Source: Stentor roeselii (Eukaryota; Ciliophora; Heterotrichea; Heterotrichida; Stentoridae). From it: 64,000 bases of DNA. The translations under genes and the position numbers were made by a program. The stretch covers positions 30,517 through 94,516 of the forward strand of contig RSEH01000186.1 in assembly GCA_006503475.1 (NCBI GenBank), written 5' to 3'. This document shows positions 40,128-52,900 of the stretch, piece by piece. Numbering within the stretch: the stretch's first letter is position 1; each line of letters starts with the position of its first letter. Below the pieces are notes generated by a model, which saw nothing but the letters and a program-made list of their open reading frames with translations, ran no database searches and was not told the DNA's origin.

Positions 40128-41189
40128 CTAACCTATGCATCTTTGCATTAGTTCTCGCATTCGAGGCAGGATTATTTTCTTTTGGTCTGTCATGATTTCC
40201 TTTGACTGGTCTTGAAATTTAATGAAAAAACGTGTTTCTTTAGTAGAATGATCTGAAATGTCGTCGATGTCTTTTATCAGAATCGATTCGACTTTAGTTC
40301 CATAGAGAAGTTCTAAAACATATTCATCGTCTTCACTTTTTTTGAAGACTAGTTTACCTGAAATGGGGATCATCAATTTTATCACTTTTACTTGAAACTC
40401 CTGGTAAAAAAACTGAGCGTCTAAAAGTGCCGACTTGGCTTCCATGAGCTGAGATGCGAGAAAGGCCTCGTTGGATTCATGAGACTTGACACTTGAAAAC
40501 AGCTGTTTTGCGAAAACTTTTTTTACTGATATGAAATTGTGAAGGTTTTGCAGGTCTTGTGATAACCTAGATGATTTTCTTTGTTGTTTTTCAAGTTCTT
40601 CTAGAATTTCAGAGTTTTTTTCTAGGATTTTTATCTTTGATTGAATAGTTTCTTGTGTCTGGTCTCGGAGATTCTGAGTGGTTCTAAAGGATTCTTCTTG
40701 GATTATCGAGCAAGATTCGTTAATTTCATGAATTTCCTGAATTTTTCCCTGAAATTCTTTGAAAAACTGAGAATATTCCCTGATTTTTTTTTACTCTTTC
40801 AGCTTGTTGATATGGTTCTCATCCATTCGATGTTCACTTTTAAGTATTGAATATTCTTCCATTAACTTCTCATTTTGGGCTTGCAAGGCGAGAATGCTTT
40901 TATTTGACCCGAAGGATTTTTTCAAAGGATTCGCTCGAGCTTTGGCGATTTTAAGAGAGTCTTGAAACTTTAGAAGTTCTTCTTCAGTCTCAGATTTTTC
41001 TTTGGACTTTCTTTGAAGGACGAGGTCCTGAATGGTTTTTACGACAGCTGATGAGTTCTGCTCAAGTTCTTGAATCTTTGACTTTGTTGAGTCGATTTCT
41101 TTTTTTTTCTCGTTTCTTGATTCTTTTTCCATCAGAAGGGCTTGCTTTAGGACTTTTAGACGATTGTTTAATTGCTCGACACTTTCCAT
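40128..41189 (-). CDS. Coiled-coil protein with C-terminal beta-rich domain
   Basis: Exons 40795..41189 and 40128..40779 give 348 aa. Residues 1-240 are coiled coil (ELEQNSSAVVKTIQDLVLQ; ILEKNSEILEELEKQQRKSS). The last 95 residues (VIKLMIPISGKLVFKKSEDD; EYVLELLYGTKVESILIKDI; TRFFIKFQDQSKEIM) have a strand-turn pattern ending in a helix, resembling a PH-like fold. No family named. The divergent NAF1 gene starts 23 bp away. Confidence 0.75.
40780..40794 (-). other. 15-nt intron with nine consecutive A after GT
   Basis: GTAAAAAAAAATCAG, phase 2. The unspliced frame ends at the TAA-free GTA... boundary with a stop (E then TAA); removal continues the coiled coil as KLKEEYSQFFK. A at position 10. 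Confidence 0.85.
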
Positions 41190-41212
41190 TGATTTAATTA
41201 AAGGAGATTGAG
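41190..41212. promoter_or_regulatory. 23-bp divergent start-to-start interval
   Basis: Separates the ATG codons of the coiled-coil gene (41189, minus) and NAF1 (41213, plus). AT-rich then AAAGGAGATTGAG. Confidence 0.5.
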
Positions 41213-41767
41213 ATGGAAGATTTAGAATCAGTGGTCCTGGATGTTATGCAGAAAATCATCAAAAAGTTGGAATATATCAAAGAGAGTGAAAATGTCAAGT
41301 CGAAAAATGAGTTATTGGCTGAGTTTTCCAAACTTAGCTTAAGAGCTGAAAATGAGTTTTTAGATTGTGAGATGTTGGAACTAGGAACAGTCGTGAATTA
41401 CACTGAAGGATTTCTAGTTATCAGCTCCAGTCCAAAAGCTCCTTTGATGGAACTCGATACGAAAGTATGCACAGATGACTTCCTTGTGATAGGTAAAATT
41501 GATGACATCATCGGGAGTGTTGAAAAGCCGCACTATTCAGTAATAGCTTTTAAGTACGTACGACCAGGAACCGAAGTTTACTACCCAGCAGGGTCACCGA
41601 TTCTATCTTCTCTAAACAAATCAAAAGGAACCGACGCTTCAAACAACAACGACGAAGAAACCTCAGAAGAGAGTTCAGACGATGGTCAAGTAAAGCCGAA
41701 AAAAGTCAACAAAAGACAAAGAAAGAAAAATTTTCTGATATTCCAAGAGCCAGCTCCATATGAATAA
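41213..41767 (+). CDS. H/ACA RNP assembly factor NAF1
   Basis: 184 aa. The Gar1/Naf1 beta-barrel occupies about residues 55-135: ELGTVVNYTEGFLVISSSPK, APLMELDTKVCTDDFLVIGK, IDDIIGSVEKPHYSVIAFKY, VYYPAGSPIL. A helical N-terminus (SKNELLAEFSKLSLRAENEF) and a Lys-rich tail with acidic run (NNNDEETSEESSDDG) follow the Naf1 rather than the RGG-rich Gar1 pattern. Naf1 holds nascent H/ACA RNPs before Gar1 replaces it, for pseudouridylation guides and telomerase RNA in some lineages. Short compared with the yeast protein (about 490). Confidence 0.82.
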   Translation: MEDLESVVLDVMQKIIKKLEYIKESENVKSKNELLAEFSKLSLRAENEFLDCEMLELGTVVNYTEGFLVISSSPKAPLMELDTKVCTDDFLVIGKIDDIIGSVEKPHYSVIAFKYVRPGTEVYYPAGSPILSSLNKSKGTDASNNNDEETSEESSDDGQVKPKKVNKRQRKKNFLIFQEPAPYE

Positions 41768-41779
41768 CTAGTTAAAATT

Positions 41780-42688
41780 TCATTCTCTTTCTCCATTCAT
41801 CTCTTCAAAAAATACCTTCGTGATATTTAAAGGCTTTGCAGTTTTATTTATCACTAAAAAAGCGAGAACCCAAGCAAGACTAAGGACAGTGCAAACAAAC
41901 ATAGTCCATCCAAGTACCTGATTTTTCCCTCCCATGTTATTCGCAGTAGAAAGCAAAACACAAGGTTTTCCTTTAGTCTTTAAATAATTGACCCCCTTGA
42001 CCAAATCCAGTTCATAATGTCCTTTCAAGTCATGTTCAATTTTTCCATATAACTTCAAAAAGTCCTTAGTAGCGGCAGTTCTAACCCAAACAGCAAAATG
42101 TTTATTTTCTTTATCAAGGTACTGTTTTTCCCCGTGATTTTTAAACTTATTAGACTCATATGTTTCCCATTCGATATCTTTTGTGTGAATATGGACCTTG
42201 CCGTCTGAATCTGATATTTTTATCGTGTAGTTAATGAAACTTGCAGAGACTAAACCACAAGGGTTCGCACGAGTTGAATCTTTTAAAAGGTGAGTGTTTT
42301 GGTAGTTGAAAATCTCGCCTTCGTAGGGCAAATCGTCTAGATGCTTGACTGGGTTGCAGTAAAAGTCCTTGTATTTCTCGTATTCCCCGCGAAGCTCTGA
42401 CATTGATATCGATTTTGAGTATTGACGGTAGTTTTGGTAGTATTTCGTGTATCTTAAGTAGATGTATACTGGAGATTTCATTTTTTCGCTTATGTGAAGT
42501 TTCTTTGGGAATGAACATATTTCGTGTTGATGGATTTCTGATGAGTAGCTTAGTAAGACGATTGTGAAGGATAAACTCATCAGGAAGAGAATGAAAAAAC
42601 CGATGTATCCACATTTTGCTGAGGGAAGACACACGAAATATCTGAAGTTTTGCTGTCTCCAGTTGTTTGCAGGTTTTCTGGAACTCAT
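41780..42688 (-). CDS. CDC50/LEM3-family P4-ATPase (flippase) subunit
   Basis: 302 aa. TM1 about residues 26-48 (YIGFFILFLMSLSFTIVLLS), exoplasmic domain with SPVYIYLRYTKYYQNYRQYSKS, RANPCGLVSASFINYTI (Cys and N-glycosylation site), FAVWVRTAATKDFLKLYGKI, and TM2 about 258-280 (VLGWTMFVCTVLSLAWVLAFL). These are the hallmarks of CDC50/TMEM30, the obligate partner for P4-ATPase lipid flippases leaving the ER. Uses a TGA stop. Intronless. Shares a 27-bp divergent interval with the Cys-rich secreted gene. Confidence 0.95.
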   Translation of the reverse strand: MSSRKPANNWRQQNFRYFVCLPSAKCGYIGFFILFLMSLSFTIVLLSYSSEIHQHEICSFPKKLHISEKMKSPVYIYLRYTKYYQNYRQYSKSISMSELRGEYEKYKDFYCNPVKHLDDLPYEGEIFNYQNTHLLKDSTRANPCGLVSASFINYTIKISDSDGKVHIHTKDIEWETYESNKFKNHGEKQYLDKENKHFAVWVRTAATKDFLKLYGKIEHDLKGHYELDLVKGVNYLKTKGKPCVLLSTANNMGGKNQVLGWTMFVCTVLSLAWVLAFLVINKTAKPLNITKVFFEEMNGERE

Positions 42689-42715
42689 TGAGAAATAAGT
42701 TAATAGTCAATAAAA
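42689..42715. promoter_or_regulatory. 27-bp divergent start-to-start interval
   Basis: Separates the ATG codons of CDC50 (42688, minus) and the secreted Cys-rich gene (42716, plus); sequence is AT-rich and ends CAATAAAA before the plus-strand ATG. Confidence 0.5.
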
Positions 42716-43774
42716 ATGTTGTTGATTCTCCTCTCTCTAATTGAGGTCAAAGGCAACTTCTGTCCAGGTTACGGTTGTTCCTCAAACCCATACGCCTCAT
42801 CATTAGGTCACTGCATCTTCCAACAAGGTACAAAGTACTCCCTTTCAATCTGTGAAGATGATTACTATTCATACTGCGAGCCAAGCACAGAAGATCAATT
42901 CTGTTCACTTCCCCCTTCACACAGCGATTTAAACATATCATACGTAGGAGAGCCCTGCACCTACGACCGAAACTGCGTGAACAGCATCTGCAAGGATAAC
43001 TTCTGCACAGTGGAGAATCCATCAGGAGCTTGCGAAGACAACAGCATGTGCAGTCCTGGGTACTTTTGCAATGCAACCCAAGGGTTCTGTTCAAAACTAA
43101 TCAAACTGTCACAAGCTCAAAGCTTCAGCTGCTCTCGCGACAGTGATTGCGACTACGGATGTGGATGTCATCAAGGAATGTGCTCTAAGTACTTCTCCAT
43201 TGATGCAGGAAAACAAGTTGAAATATGTCCAAATGGCATAAATTTTTTATGTACTTCTGGAGCTTGTATTATTGATAGATATCAGGGTATCACGATTTGT
43301 ATGAATAAAACTAAGACTCAAGGAAGTCTTCCGAAAGCTTGCACTGGAGATGCGGATTGTGTGATTGAATCTTCTGGAAGTCGGTATACTACTGGGTGTA
43401 ATTGTGGAATCAACCCTTATTCTCAGGCTTATTGTAATTTAGCACCTGGGGATTCTGATTTCGTGAATTTAAACATGTTTTTTAAGGAGTGGCTATTGTC
43501 GAAAAATGTGGCTAATTGTAATACTGATAGAAGGGTTAGTCAGAAATGCATTCAAACTTATGCTAGTAAGCAAAATTATGCGAGGTATAATTATTATAGC
43601 CAGAAGGTTAATAATTATACTTTGATACAGAATAATGATGAATGTATTAAAAGGATTTTTACTAGTGAGTACTGGCAGGCTTATGAGACTTTTAAGAGCT
43701 ATCAGACTAAGGAAAAAGATGAGAGTTTTGGGAGAAGCTTGGTGGTTTTGATGGGGATTTGGCTATTAGGTTAA
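42716..43774 (+). CDS. Cys-rich secreted or GPI-anchored surface protein
   Basis: 352 aa. The N-terminus MLLILLSLIEVKG is a short signal peptide. The mature region has about 30 cysteines in repeated spacing (CTYDRNCVNSICKDNFC, CEDNSMCSPGYFCNATQGFC, CSRDSDCDYGCGCHQGMC), typical of ciliate surface or cyst-wall-like proteins. The end, SFGRSLVVLMGIWLLG, is a hydrophobic tail preceded by a polar stretch, fitting GPI attachment. No named family. Frame crosses from A+C-rich to G+T-rich composition without a break. Divergent from CDC50. Confidence 0.8.
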   Translation: MLLILLSLIEVKGNFCPGYGCSSNPYASSLGHCIFQQGTKYSLSICEDDYYSYCEPSTEDQFCSLPPSHSDLNISYVGEPCTYDRNCVNSICKDNFCTVENPSGACEDNSMCSPGYFCNATQGFCSKLIKLSQAQSFSCSRDSDCDYGCGCHQGMCSKYFSIDAGKQVEICPNGINFLCTSGACIIDRYQGITICMNKTKTQGSLPKACTGDADCVIESSGSRYTTGCNCGINPYSQAYCNLAPGDSDFVNLNMFFKEWLLSKNVANCNTDRRVSQKCIQTYASKQNYARYNYYSQKVNNYTLIQNNDECIKRIFTSEYWQAYETFKSYQTKEKDESFGRSLVVLMGIWLLG

Positions 43775-43908
43775 TATTTATGAGAGGGTTAGATATTTTC
43801 TTGGATATTTGAATAGAGAAAACACTCTTCATCTCAAGTAACTGTATTAAATCTACCATTCACCCATCATAACTTGCTACAAGCAATCAAATTCAAACTT
43901 CAATATAA

Positions 43909-46900
43909 ATGGACGATCGAGAAACCTTTGTTTCAATCGAGAAACTGTTCTCATTATGTGCAAAAAAATCAGTAGAGTCAAACCAAAGCCTGATCACATC
44001 ACTTTTAAGCCAAGTGACTTTAAGCCAATGCTGGGAAAGTCTAACATCATGGTTAAAAAACCAAATCCAGCAAGGCAGGTCAGTGAATCTCCCTTCATTC
44101 GGTCTATTCGGGACAATATCAGGTCAAGACTCTAAAAGCATCGGGTTCATTCCGCACGAGGTGTTCCTAACCAACTACTCCTTATCCTTCCGCTCGACAT
44201 TCCAGTCAATCGAGACAGAACCGAATGTTAAAGTCAATTACGGGTCCCTCGCGAAATTAACTAATCTGGATAAACCTCTTTGTACTCTTGCTATCACTTC
44301 TATCATCAGTCAAATAGGAGAAACTCTTTCTAATATCAGGGCTGAAGTCGACTTGGGAACTCTTGGAAGACTAAAGTCAACTAATAGAGAAGTCACTTTT
44401 ATGCCGTACTTAAAGGAAAAACTTGGGATGAAAACTGGAAAGTCTTCTGTGAAACGACTTATGGAAATGGGGAAAAGTTATGATAGATTACCTCCTATTG
44501 AAAAAATTAGAATTGACACAAATAAGATTGAAAGGGTTGAAAAGGAAAAGTTCTCGAAGACTACTAGTCGTGTAAAGCTTCTCGAGCATAAAGAACTAAG
44601 CCGAGAAATGCTAGCAGCTGGACTAAACCCTCAAGCAAGAGTCAACAACTACTCATCTCTAGCCAGTGACCCTGCAGCTCTTCTCGCAACTCGCTTCAAG
44701 AAACCAAAACTAGCCGACACAAAGTTCCCTCCAGTTCTAGACGTATACAGCCGAACACTAGCCTCTCCAATGACATTTAACAAGCAATACATTCCAGTTT
44801 CAGCAAGAATCGCATCATTTTACAGTCCATTCGCGAAAAGGTTGGTGATTGACAAAGAGTCCCGTTCAATAAAATTCATTCCAGAAGAGCTGATCATTAC
44901 TTTACCTGCCAATCTGAACCCTTTGATCCCAATGTTGCCAACAACTGAAGGAAGTTTAAAGATCTGGGCCACAGGGACTGACTCTGAATCACTGCGAAAG
45001 GACTACAATGAAAAAAGATACAAACATTACATTGAAAATGAAATCAGCACTGAAATGATTGCACCGATGAACCAACTCTGGATCACTGAGATCTTGAAAC
45101 AAGTACCTGCGGAATGGATGGGCGTCCAAGCGTATGTCGTTGAGGAGATGTTGGAGCAGATGACTAACGAAATCAATAAGGACTATTATGTCGCTAGTCG
45201 AAAAAGCATTTTAGATTATGTTTTGAAGGACTTTGAACAGAAAAAAAGACTGGGAATTGAATATAATCCTTGTCCTCCTGTTGAATATGGAGAAGAAATT
45301 TTTGAAGGGATTAATATTGATGAATGGCAAAATAGTGTCATGGAGGCGAAGATTAGAATTGCTGATAATCTTTGTACTTGCTTTCCGGCTTCTGTGTCTT
45401 TGATGACGCTTTGGACAAGATTTGATGAGGTTTTGCTGGTTTCTATTCCGAGTAAGTATGATATTATGATTATTGAAGAGTTTTGTGAGAGGCAGGAAAA
45501 TATATTGATTAATGTCCATAGCAATCATATTAATACTTGGCTTGTTGACTCGGAAAAAGCTATCATTGAAGAAGTTACCAGAAGTGTCATGGATAGTGAA
45601 AAGGCTTCTATGTTTTATGAAGCTGCTTGCACTATGATGTCGATTCAGCTCAGGCAACTCGTAACAGACTCAATCCAAGCCTACCTTGACTTTTTCCTAA
45701 CCTTTGACCTTCCAAAGAGCCATCTACCAGATCCATCCACAATGATACAAAACATTCCTTCAACCTGGCCAAACGCCTTCTTAAAGTTAAGAATGATCTC
45801 GAAAGACACAGTAATCGATTTTTCCGACTCTTCTGAAAAAATCATTGAAGAATTAGTAAAAGTGATTTACAAGATAATCGAAAAATTTACAAATACTCCA
45901 AGACCAGAAAAAACTTTGACGAAAAACTCAGGAAAGATGACTTTATGGAACGTCGAAAGAGACGATGAAATTGTTATTAAAGCTGAAGAAAAAATACGAA
46001 AAATCGCGAAAAGAAGTTTAAAAATTAGTTGGAAGGCGTTGGATCTTTACTCGAAGTACTCATCTCTTTTGACTGATTCTAGAAAAATTGACCTTTTCTT
46101 GCATACTAATCCTCATCTGCACACCCGAGGGGAGTTCACTGAAATGATCTCGAGATATGAGTCGCTTGAAAAAGAAATTCGTTCAACTTGCCCTCTTCGA
46201 ATCCGTCTAAACATGATCGAAGTAGACTGCACCGAGATAAACAAAAGCCTAACCAAAGAATGCGACGAAATCATAAAAAAGTTAAACAACCACATAATGA
46301 GTCGAAGTCAAGAACGTGCTCAGAAGTTAAGCCGAGACTTCGACGAAATGACAAACAAGTTAAAAACACGAGCAGACACCGAACAAAAGCTCGTCGATAG
46401 CGAGAACTACAAAGAAAAATGCAGAATCGAAGAAATCCCTCGTCTATTCCGTGAATACGAAGACATAATCGCTTGGTTCAAACTTCTCTACCAAACACCA
46501 TTTCAAGTAAGTGAAGAAAATCTAGCCCCTTTAAAAAACAGCAACACCTGGGTGAAAGAAATCTTAACAACCTTATTCAACGCTGAGCAACGCCTTCAAA
46601 GTGAAAAAGACGACCTCAGTTCAAAGCTGATAGAAACTCGAAAAACATTTTGGAATGAATTAAGTGATATCGAAATGGAAATCGCCCGTCATCGAAACGA
46701 CAGTGAAGAGACTTTATATAGAGACTACTCCGGGCAAATCGCGAATTTAAAGCTGAAACTTGAGAAGGACCGACGACAAATGGAAGATATTCATGATAAA
46801 GAAATTAAACTTGGATGGTCACCAACTGAATTCACCAAACTTGAAGAAGCAAGACTTACAATTGAACCTTATGAAGAACTTTGGACACTTGTTGGAAACT

Positions 46901-49900
46901 TTCAAGATAGGAACCAAGCCTGGATCTCTACAAACGTGAAAGACCTGGACCCTGATGAAATCGAACGAGAAGTCAAACAAATGCAAGGCAAAGCGAAAAG
47001 TTTAGTCATTCGACTTAAAGAAAAAGCCCCAAGACTTTCAGATGTGGCTTCTTTCACCTCTTTAAAAATTGACAGGTTCATGAAAAATATCCCGACAATG
47101 AAAATCGTTTCAACCAAAGGTCTAACCGACCGACACTTCGAAAAAATCACGAAAATCCTCGAACTTCCGCCAGGGTCTTTTAAAGTCGACTCGACGACTA
47201 CTTTTAAAATGATTCAAAACCTTGACTTCAGCAGTCATCTCGAAGAAATTCAAGAAATTTCCTTAGGTGCTTCAAGAGAATACAGCAATTTCAAACAACT
47301 AGAAAAAATGGAAAAGGACTGGGAAAATGTTAAATTTGAACTGAAAGAAAAACCTGAACAACAAACTTTTATCTTGACAGGAGCTGCGATAGAACTGATT
47401 GAAACTCAACTTGAAGACCAGATCCTCAACGTCCAGTCCATGAAAGGCTCGCCTTTCGCAGCGGTTTACATTGACAGGATCATGAGATGGGACAATTGGC
47501 TTCAAAGAGCTCAAGAAATCATCCATGTTTGGCTTGAAGTCCAAAAATACTGGATTTCTTTAGAGCCTGTCTTCGGAAGTGCAGATATTCAAAAAGCTCT
47601 TAGCCAAGCTTATGGTTTCTTTAAACTTGCTGAAGATGAATGGAAAAGAATCATGTCTCTTACTTTTAAAGACCCTACTGTTCGAGTTGTAACTGAATTT
47701 AAAGATTTATATGAAAAACTTTCAGCTTGTTTAGAAAAATTCGTAAGTGTTCAAAAGAGTATTAATAATTTCTTGGAAAGCAAAAGAATCTTCTTTCCAA
47801 GATTTTTTTTCTTGTCGAATGAAGAACTTTTATCGATTTTAAAAGAAACTCGTGATCCTACCCAGGTCCAGCCACATCTGAAGAAATGTTTTGAAGGGAT
47901 TAAAAGTTTAAGATTTGACGGCGAAAAACGTATTTCAGCGATGATCTCTCCTGAAGGTGAAGTAGTTGAATTAGAAATTATTGATCCTTCTGTTTATGAA
48001 GGCGCTGTCGAGAAGTGGCTGTTAAAGGTAGAGGAAGAAATGATTGCGAGTACGAGGAAAATGATTGGTAATTCGATTAAGACTTATTCTGAAAGTAGAA
48101 GGTCGAATTGGGTTGCAGAACATATCGGACAGGCTGTTTTGTGCTGTTCCATGTATCAGTGGACGATTAACACGGAGTCTAGAATTGAGAAGAATACTTT
48201 GGACTCGTATTTGACTGTTTATAACAACTTGTTAACGGAGATAGTGAATTTGGTCAGGGGTGAAATCGATCATTTGCTCAGATGCACGTTGAAAGCGCTT
48301 ATTGTTCTTGATGTTCATTGCAGGGATGTTGTTGAGGAACTTGTATTTAGAGGAATATCGAATAAAGATGATTTTACATGGCAGTGCCAGATGAGGTATT
48401 ATAATGATGCTGATGATAAGGTCACTGTTAGGATTATTAATGCTGTGCTTGATTATACTTATGAGTACCTTGGAAACTCGGAAAGATTAGTCATTACTCC
48501 TTTGACTGATCGATGCTATCGCACTCTTTGTGGAGCTATTAGTTTGTTGTATGGAGGGGCTCCAGAAGGCCCAGCAGGAACAGGAAAAACAGAGACAGTA
48601 AAAGACCTAGCAAAAGCCCTAGCCCGTATGTGTGTAGTCTTCAACTGTTCAGACGGTTTAGACTACAAAGCAATGGGAAAGTTTTTCAGAGGCCTTGCAA
48701 GCACAGGTGGCTGGTGTTGTTTAGACGAGTTCAACAGAATCGACCCAGAAGTACTGAGTGTTGTAGCCCAACAACTTCTTCAAATTCAAAACGCAGTTCG
48801 AGAAAATCTTCAAGAATTTAACTTCGAAGGAAACGTGACTCGTCTGTTAAAGACCTGCAATGCCTTCATTACTATGAATCCAGGATATGCTGGTCGTTCT
48901 GAACTACCGGATAACTTAAAAGCTCTCTTTAGGACTGTTGCTATGATGGTTCCTGACTATTCCTTGATCGCGGAAAATGTTCTTTATTCGTATGGGTTTC
49001 ATAATGCAAGAATTTTAGCTCAAAAAATTGTAGCGACATATAAATTGTGCTCAGAGCAGCTGAGTAGTCAGAAACATTATGATTATGGAATGAGAGCTGT
49101 GAAGTCGGTGCTCACTGCCGCTGGAGCTTTGAAGCGAAGATACCCTGAAGAAAACGAGGTGGTATTAATGTTAAGATCAATAAACGACGTCAATCTAGCC
49201 AAATTCTTATCCCACGATCTACCCCTATTCGAAGGAATCATATCCGACCTATTCCCAGGAGTTGAACTTCCCGAGCCTGACTACAACCATCTAAAAATTT
49301 CCTTATCTCGTCAATGTCTCGCTCTAAACCTCCAAGAAAAAGACTATTTTTTCGTTAAAATAATTCAATTATACGAAATGATTCAGGTAAGACATGGACT
49401 CATGATAGTCGGCCTTCCATTCTCAGGAAAGTCTTCAGCTTTAAAAGTCCTTGCAAAAGCTTTATCAGACCTGTCATCACGAAACCTAATGGGCGAAAGT
49501 GAAGTCATCACTTTTCTCTTAAACCCCAAGTCAATCAGTTTAAAGCAACTTTACGGAGATTACGACCCAGTCGGAAATGACTGGAAAGACGGGGTCCTTT
49601 CAACAGGTTTTAAAAATTTCGCTAGAAATGAAACAAAACAAAGAAAATGGCTTCAATTTGATGGACCCGTTGACGCTCTTTGGATAGAAAACATGAACAC
49701 TGTTCTTGACGATAACAAAAAACTTTGTCTTCCAAGTGGAGAAATCGTTGCAATGTCAAATAATATGAACTTGATCTTTGAAGTCATGGACTTGGCTGTC
49801 GCGTCACCTGCCACTGTCAGTCGATGTGGCATGATTTACATGGAACCTGCAAAAATGGGCTGGGAACCAATTTATCAATCTTGGAAAACTTTCGGAATGC

Positions 49901-52900
49901 CTAAAACTTTTCTAGAAAATGAAGAAATTGAAGTTAATTTGTTAGTTGACTGGCTTGTTGAACCTACTTTAAGACAGGTTGAAACGAAAATGAAAATGAT
50001 TGCCCCGATGATGAGACAAAATCTTTTAGTTTCTTTGCTTAGGTTTTTTTCGACTACTCTTGAATGTCTGTCGGATAGTGCGACTTTTGAGAAGATTGAG
50101 GAAAAGGATAGAATTAAGATGATTGACTGTTTATTTGTTTTTTCACTTGTGTGGTCTGTAGGTGCTTGTATCATTGATCGAAGAAATTTCAACATCTGGC
50201 TAAGACGGATCTTGAACGGTGATGTCCCTGAAGTGAAAAATAAAGGAAAAAAAATCCTTCCAGCAATTCCAGAAAATGGAAACCATTATGACTATGTTTT
50301 CCTCGCTGACCAGAAGATCTGGAAACACTGGGCAGAAACAGGTTTTTCCAACATAAACGACCAGATCTCCTCGAAACTTCAGCCAAACGAGGTGATAGTT
50401 CCAACAACTGATACGGTACGTTATACTTATTTACTTGAAAATATGGTTCGAGGGAATATTCCTCATGTTTTTTGTGGAAAGACAGGAACAGGGAAAACGG
50501 TTTATGTGAAAGATGTTATTAATAATAAACTTGAAACAAAAGCTGAAAGTAAAGAAGGAGATGTTAAAGTTAAACAGTTCATTAATGTCATGATCGGCTT
50601 CAGTGCACAAACTGGAGCTAATCAGGTTCAAGATACTATTGACGGAAAACTTGATATTAAAAGGGGAAAAGGAATCTTCGGTCCTAGACCTGATGAAATT
50701 TGTGTTATTTTCATTGATGATATGAATATGCCGGAAAGTGAAGAGTATGGAGCTCAGCCTCCTATTGAAATTTTAAGACAGATGCTCGACCAGGGCGGGT
50801 GGTATGATCGAAAAGATAACTCTTTTAAGAAACTTATTGATTTTCGGTTTATTTCTGCTATGGGAACTCCTGGAGGTGGAAGAACTTTTTTAACACCTAG
50901 GTTTATGAGGCATCTTTCACTTATTTCTTTAACGGATTTTGAAGATGATACTTTGTTGAGAATCTTTAGCAGTATTTTACATTCGGTGTTTGTTAATAAT
51001 AAGTTTTCGGAAAATGTTGTAAAGTTGGAAAATAAAATTGTGCAGGCTAGTCGTGATATTTATAAGACTGCTATGGAGAAGTTGCTGCCAACTCCACTCA
51101 AAAGTCACTACACTTTCAACTTACGAGACTTTTCCAAGGTGATTCTCGGAATTTGTATGGCAGATCCAGTAGTTCTAACAGAAGGGGACCAAGTAGTTCG
51201 TTTATGGGTACACGAAATATTCCGAGTTTTCGGAGACCGTTTAGTTGATGACACAGACCAACTGTGGCTGCTCGGACATGTTCGAGATATTACCAAGCGC
51301 ATCTTTGGAATGAACTTTGATACTGTTTTCAATCATCTTGACTTTGATAAGAACGGCAAAGTTGAAACCATGGATGAAATTCGAAGACTGACTTTTGGAT
51401 ACCTTCTCAATCCTCTTGGATCTACAAAAAAATATATTGAAATGACAAACTTCACGAAAATGCAGAAAAGCTGTGAAAGTTCTCTTGAACTCTTTAATCT
51501 TTCATCTAAGAAGCCAATGGATTTGGTCTTGTTTGGATTCGCTATTGAGCATTTGGCAAGGATTTCTAGAATCATAAACCAATCAGGCGGCCATGCATTA
51601 CTCGTAGGAGTAGGAGGATCAGGACGTCAAAGTCTAACCCGTCTAGCAGTATACATGTCCGAGTTCAGCCTATTCGAGATCGAGCTAAAAAAAGGTTACA
51701 GTAAATCCGACTGGAACACCGACCTTCAAACCCTTTTAAAAAAAGCAGGAGGTTCAGGTGAGCCAACAATATTTTTACTAACAGACTCTCACATAAAAGA
51801 CAAGAGTTTCCTCGAAGACATCAACACTCTTTTAAACACAGGAGAAGTGCCCAACCTATTCGCCCACGAAGAAAAAGTCGAAGTAATCGAAATGGTAAGA
51901 CCAGCAGCGAAGTCAGAATCAAACATCAACGACAATTCCTTAACTCAACTCTTCGGGTTCTTTGTAAGTCGTTGCAAGAAGAACCTTCACATTGTTTTAT
52001 GCTTCTCACCAATCGGCGAGGCTTTCAGGACTCGCCTTCGAATGTTCCCGTCACTTGTGAACTGTTGCACAATTGACTGGTTCACTGCCTGGCCTGCGAA
52101 CGCCCTGGTCTCAGTGGCTTCGACTTACTTTAAAGACCTGGACATTGACAATTCGATAAAGCAAGCTTGTGTTGAAATGTGTCAAGAGTTTCATTCAGAT
52201 ACAATAAATTGGTCAGCGAAAATGTTGAGTGAGTTGAAAAGGAATTATTATGTCACTCCTACTTCTTATCTTGAACTTATCAAGGCTTATAAGAACCTGC
52301 TTACTGAGAAGAGAAAAGAAATCAGCACAGAAAAAGTCAAGTTTGAAGTCGGGTATCAGAAACTTATTCATACTGAAGGCTCAGTCGGCGCCATGCAAAT
52401 GAAACTCACAAAACTTCAACCGGATTTAGAACTTGCTAAAAAGAAAGCAGAGGAACAACTGGTTATTGTTGAAGCTAATACAAAAGATGCTGAAGTCATG
52501 GAAGAGTCTGTGAAAGAACAAGAACTTATCGCTAGACAAGCTGCTGATGAAGCTGAAGCAATTAAAAGAGAATGTGATCAAGGACTTGCCAAATGCATGC
52601 CACTTTTAGAAGAAGCGAATCAAGCTTTAAAAGTTATTCAAAAAGACGACATCAGTGCAATTAAGAAGATGTCGAATCCTCCAAGTCTTATTAAAGATAT
52701 CATGGAAGCTGTCTGCATTTTATTCGACTTGAAGCCAGGTAAGAAGCAAAATCCTCTTACAATGAAAATGGAACCTCAATGGTGGGAGTGCTCTTTAAGG
52801 GTACTCAGTCAGTTGGACTTCTTAAACAACCTGATGGACTTCCACAAAGATGACATCACAGAAAACCAGATAAAACAACTGCAGCGCTTTGTGAATGACC

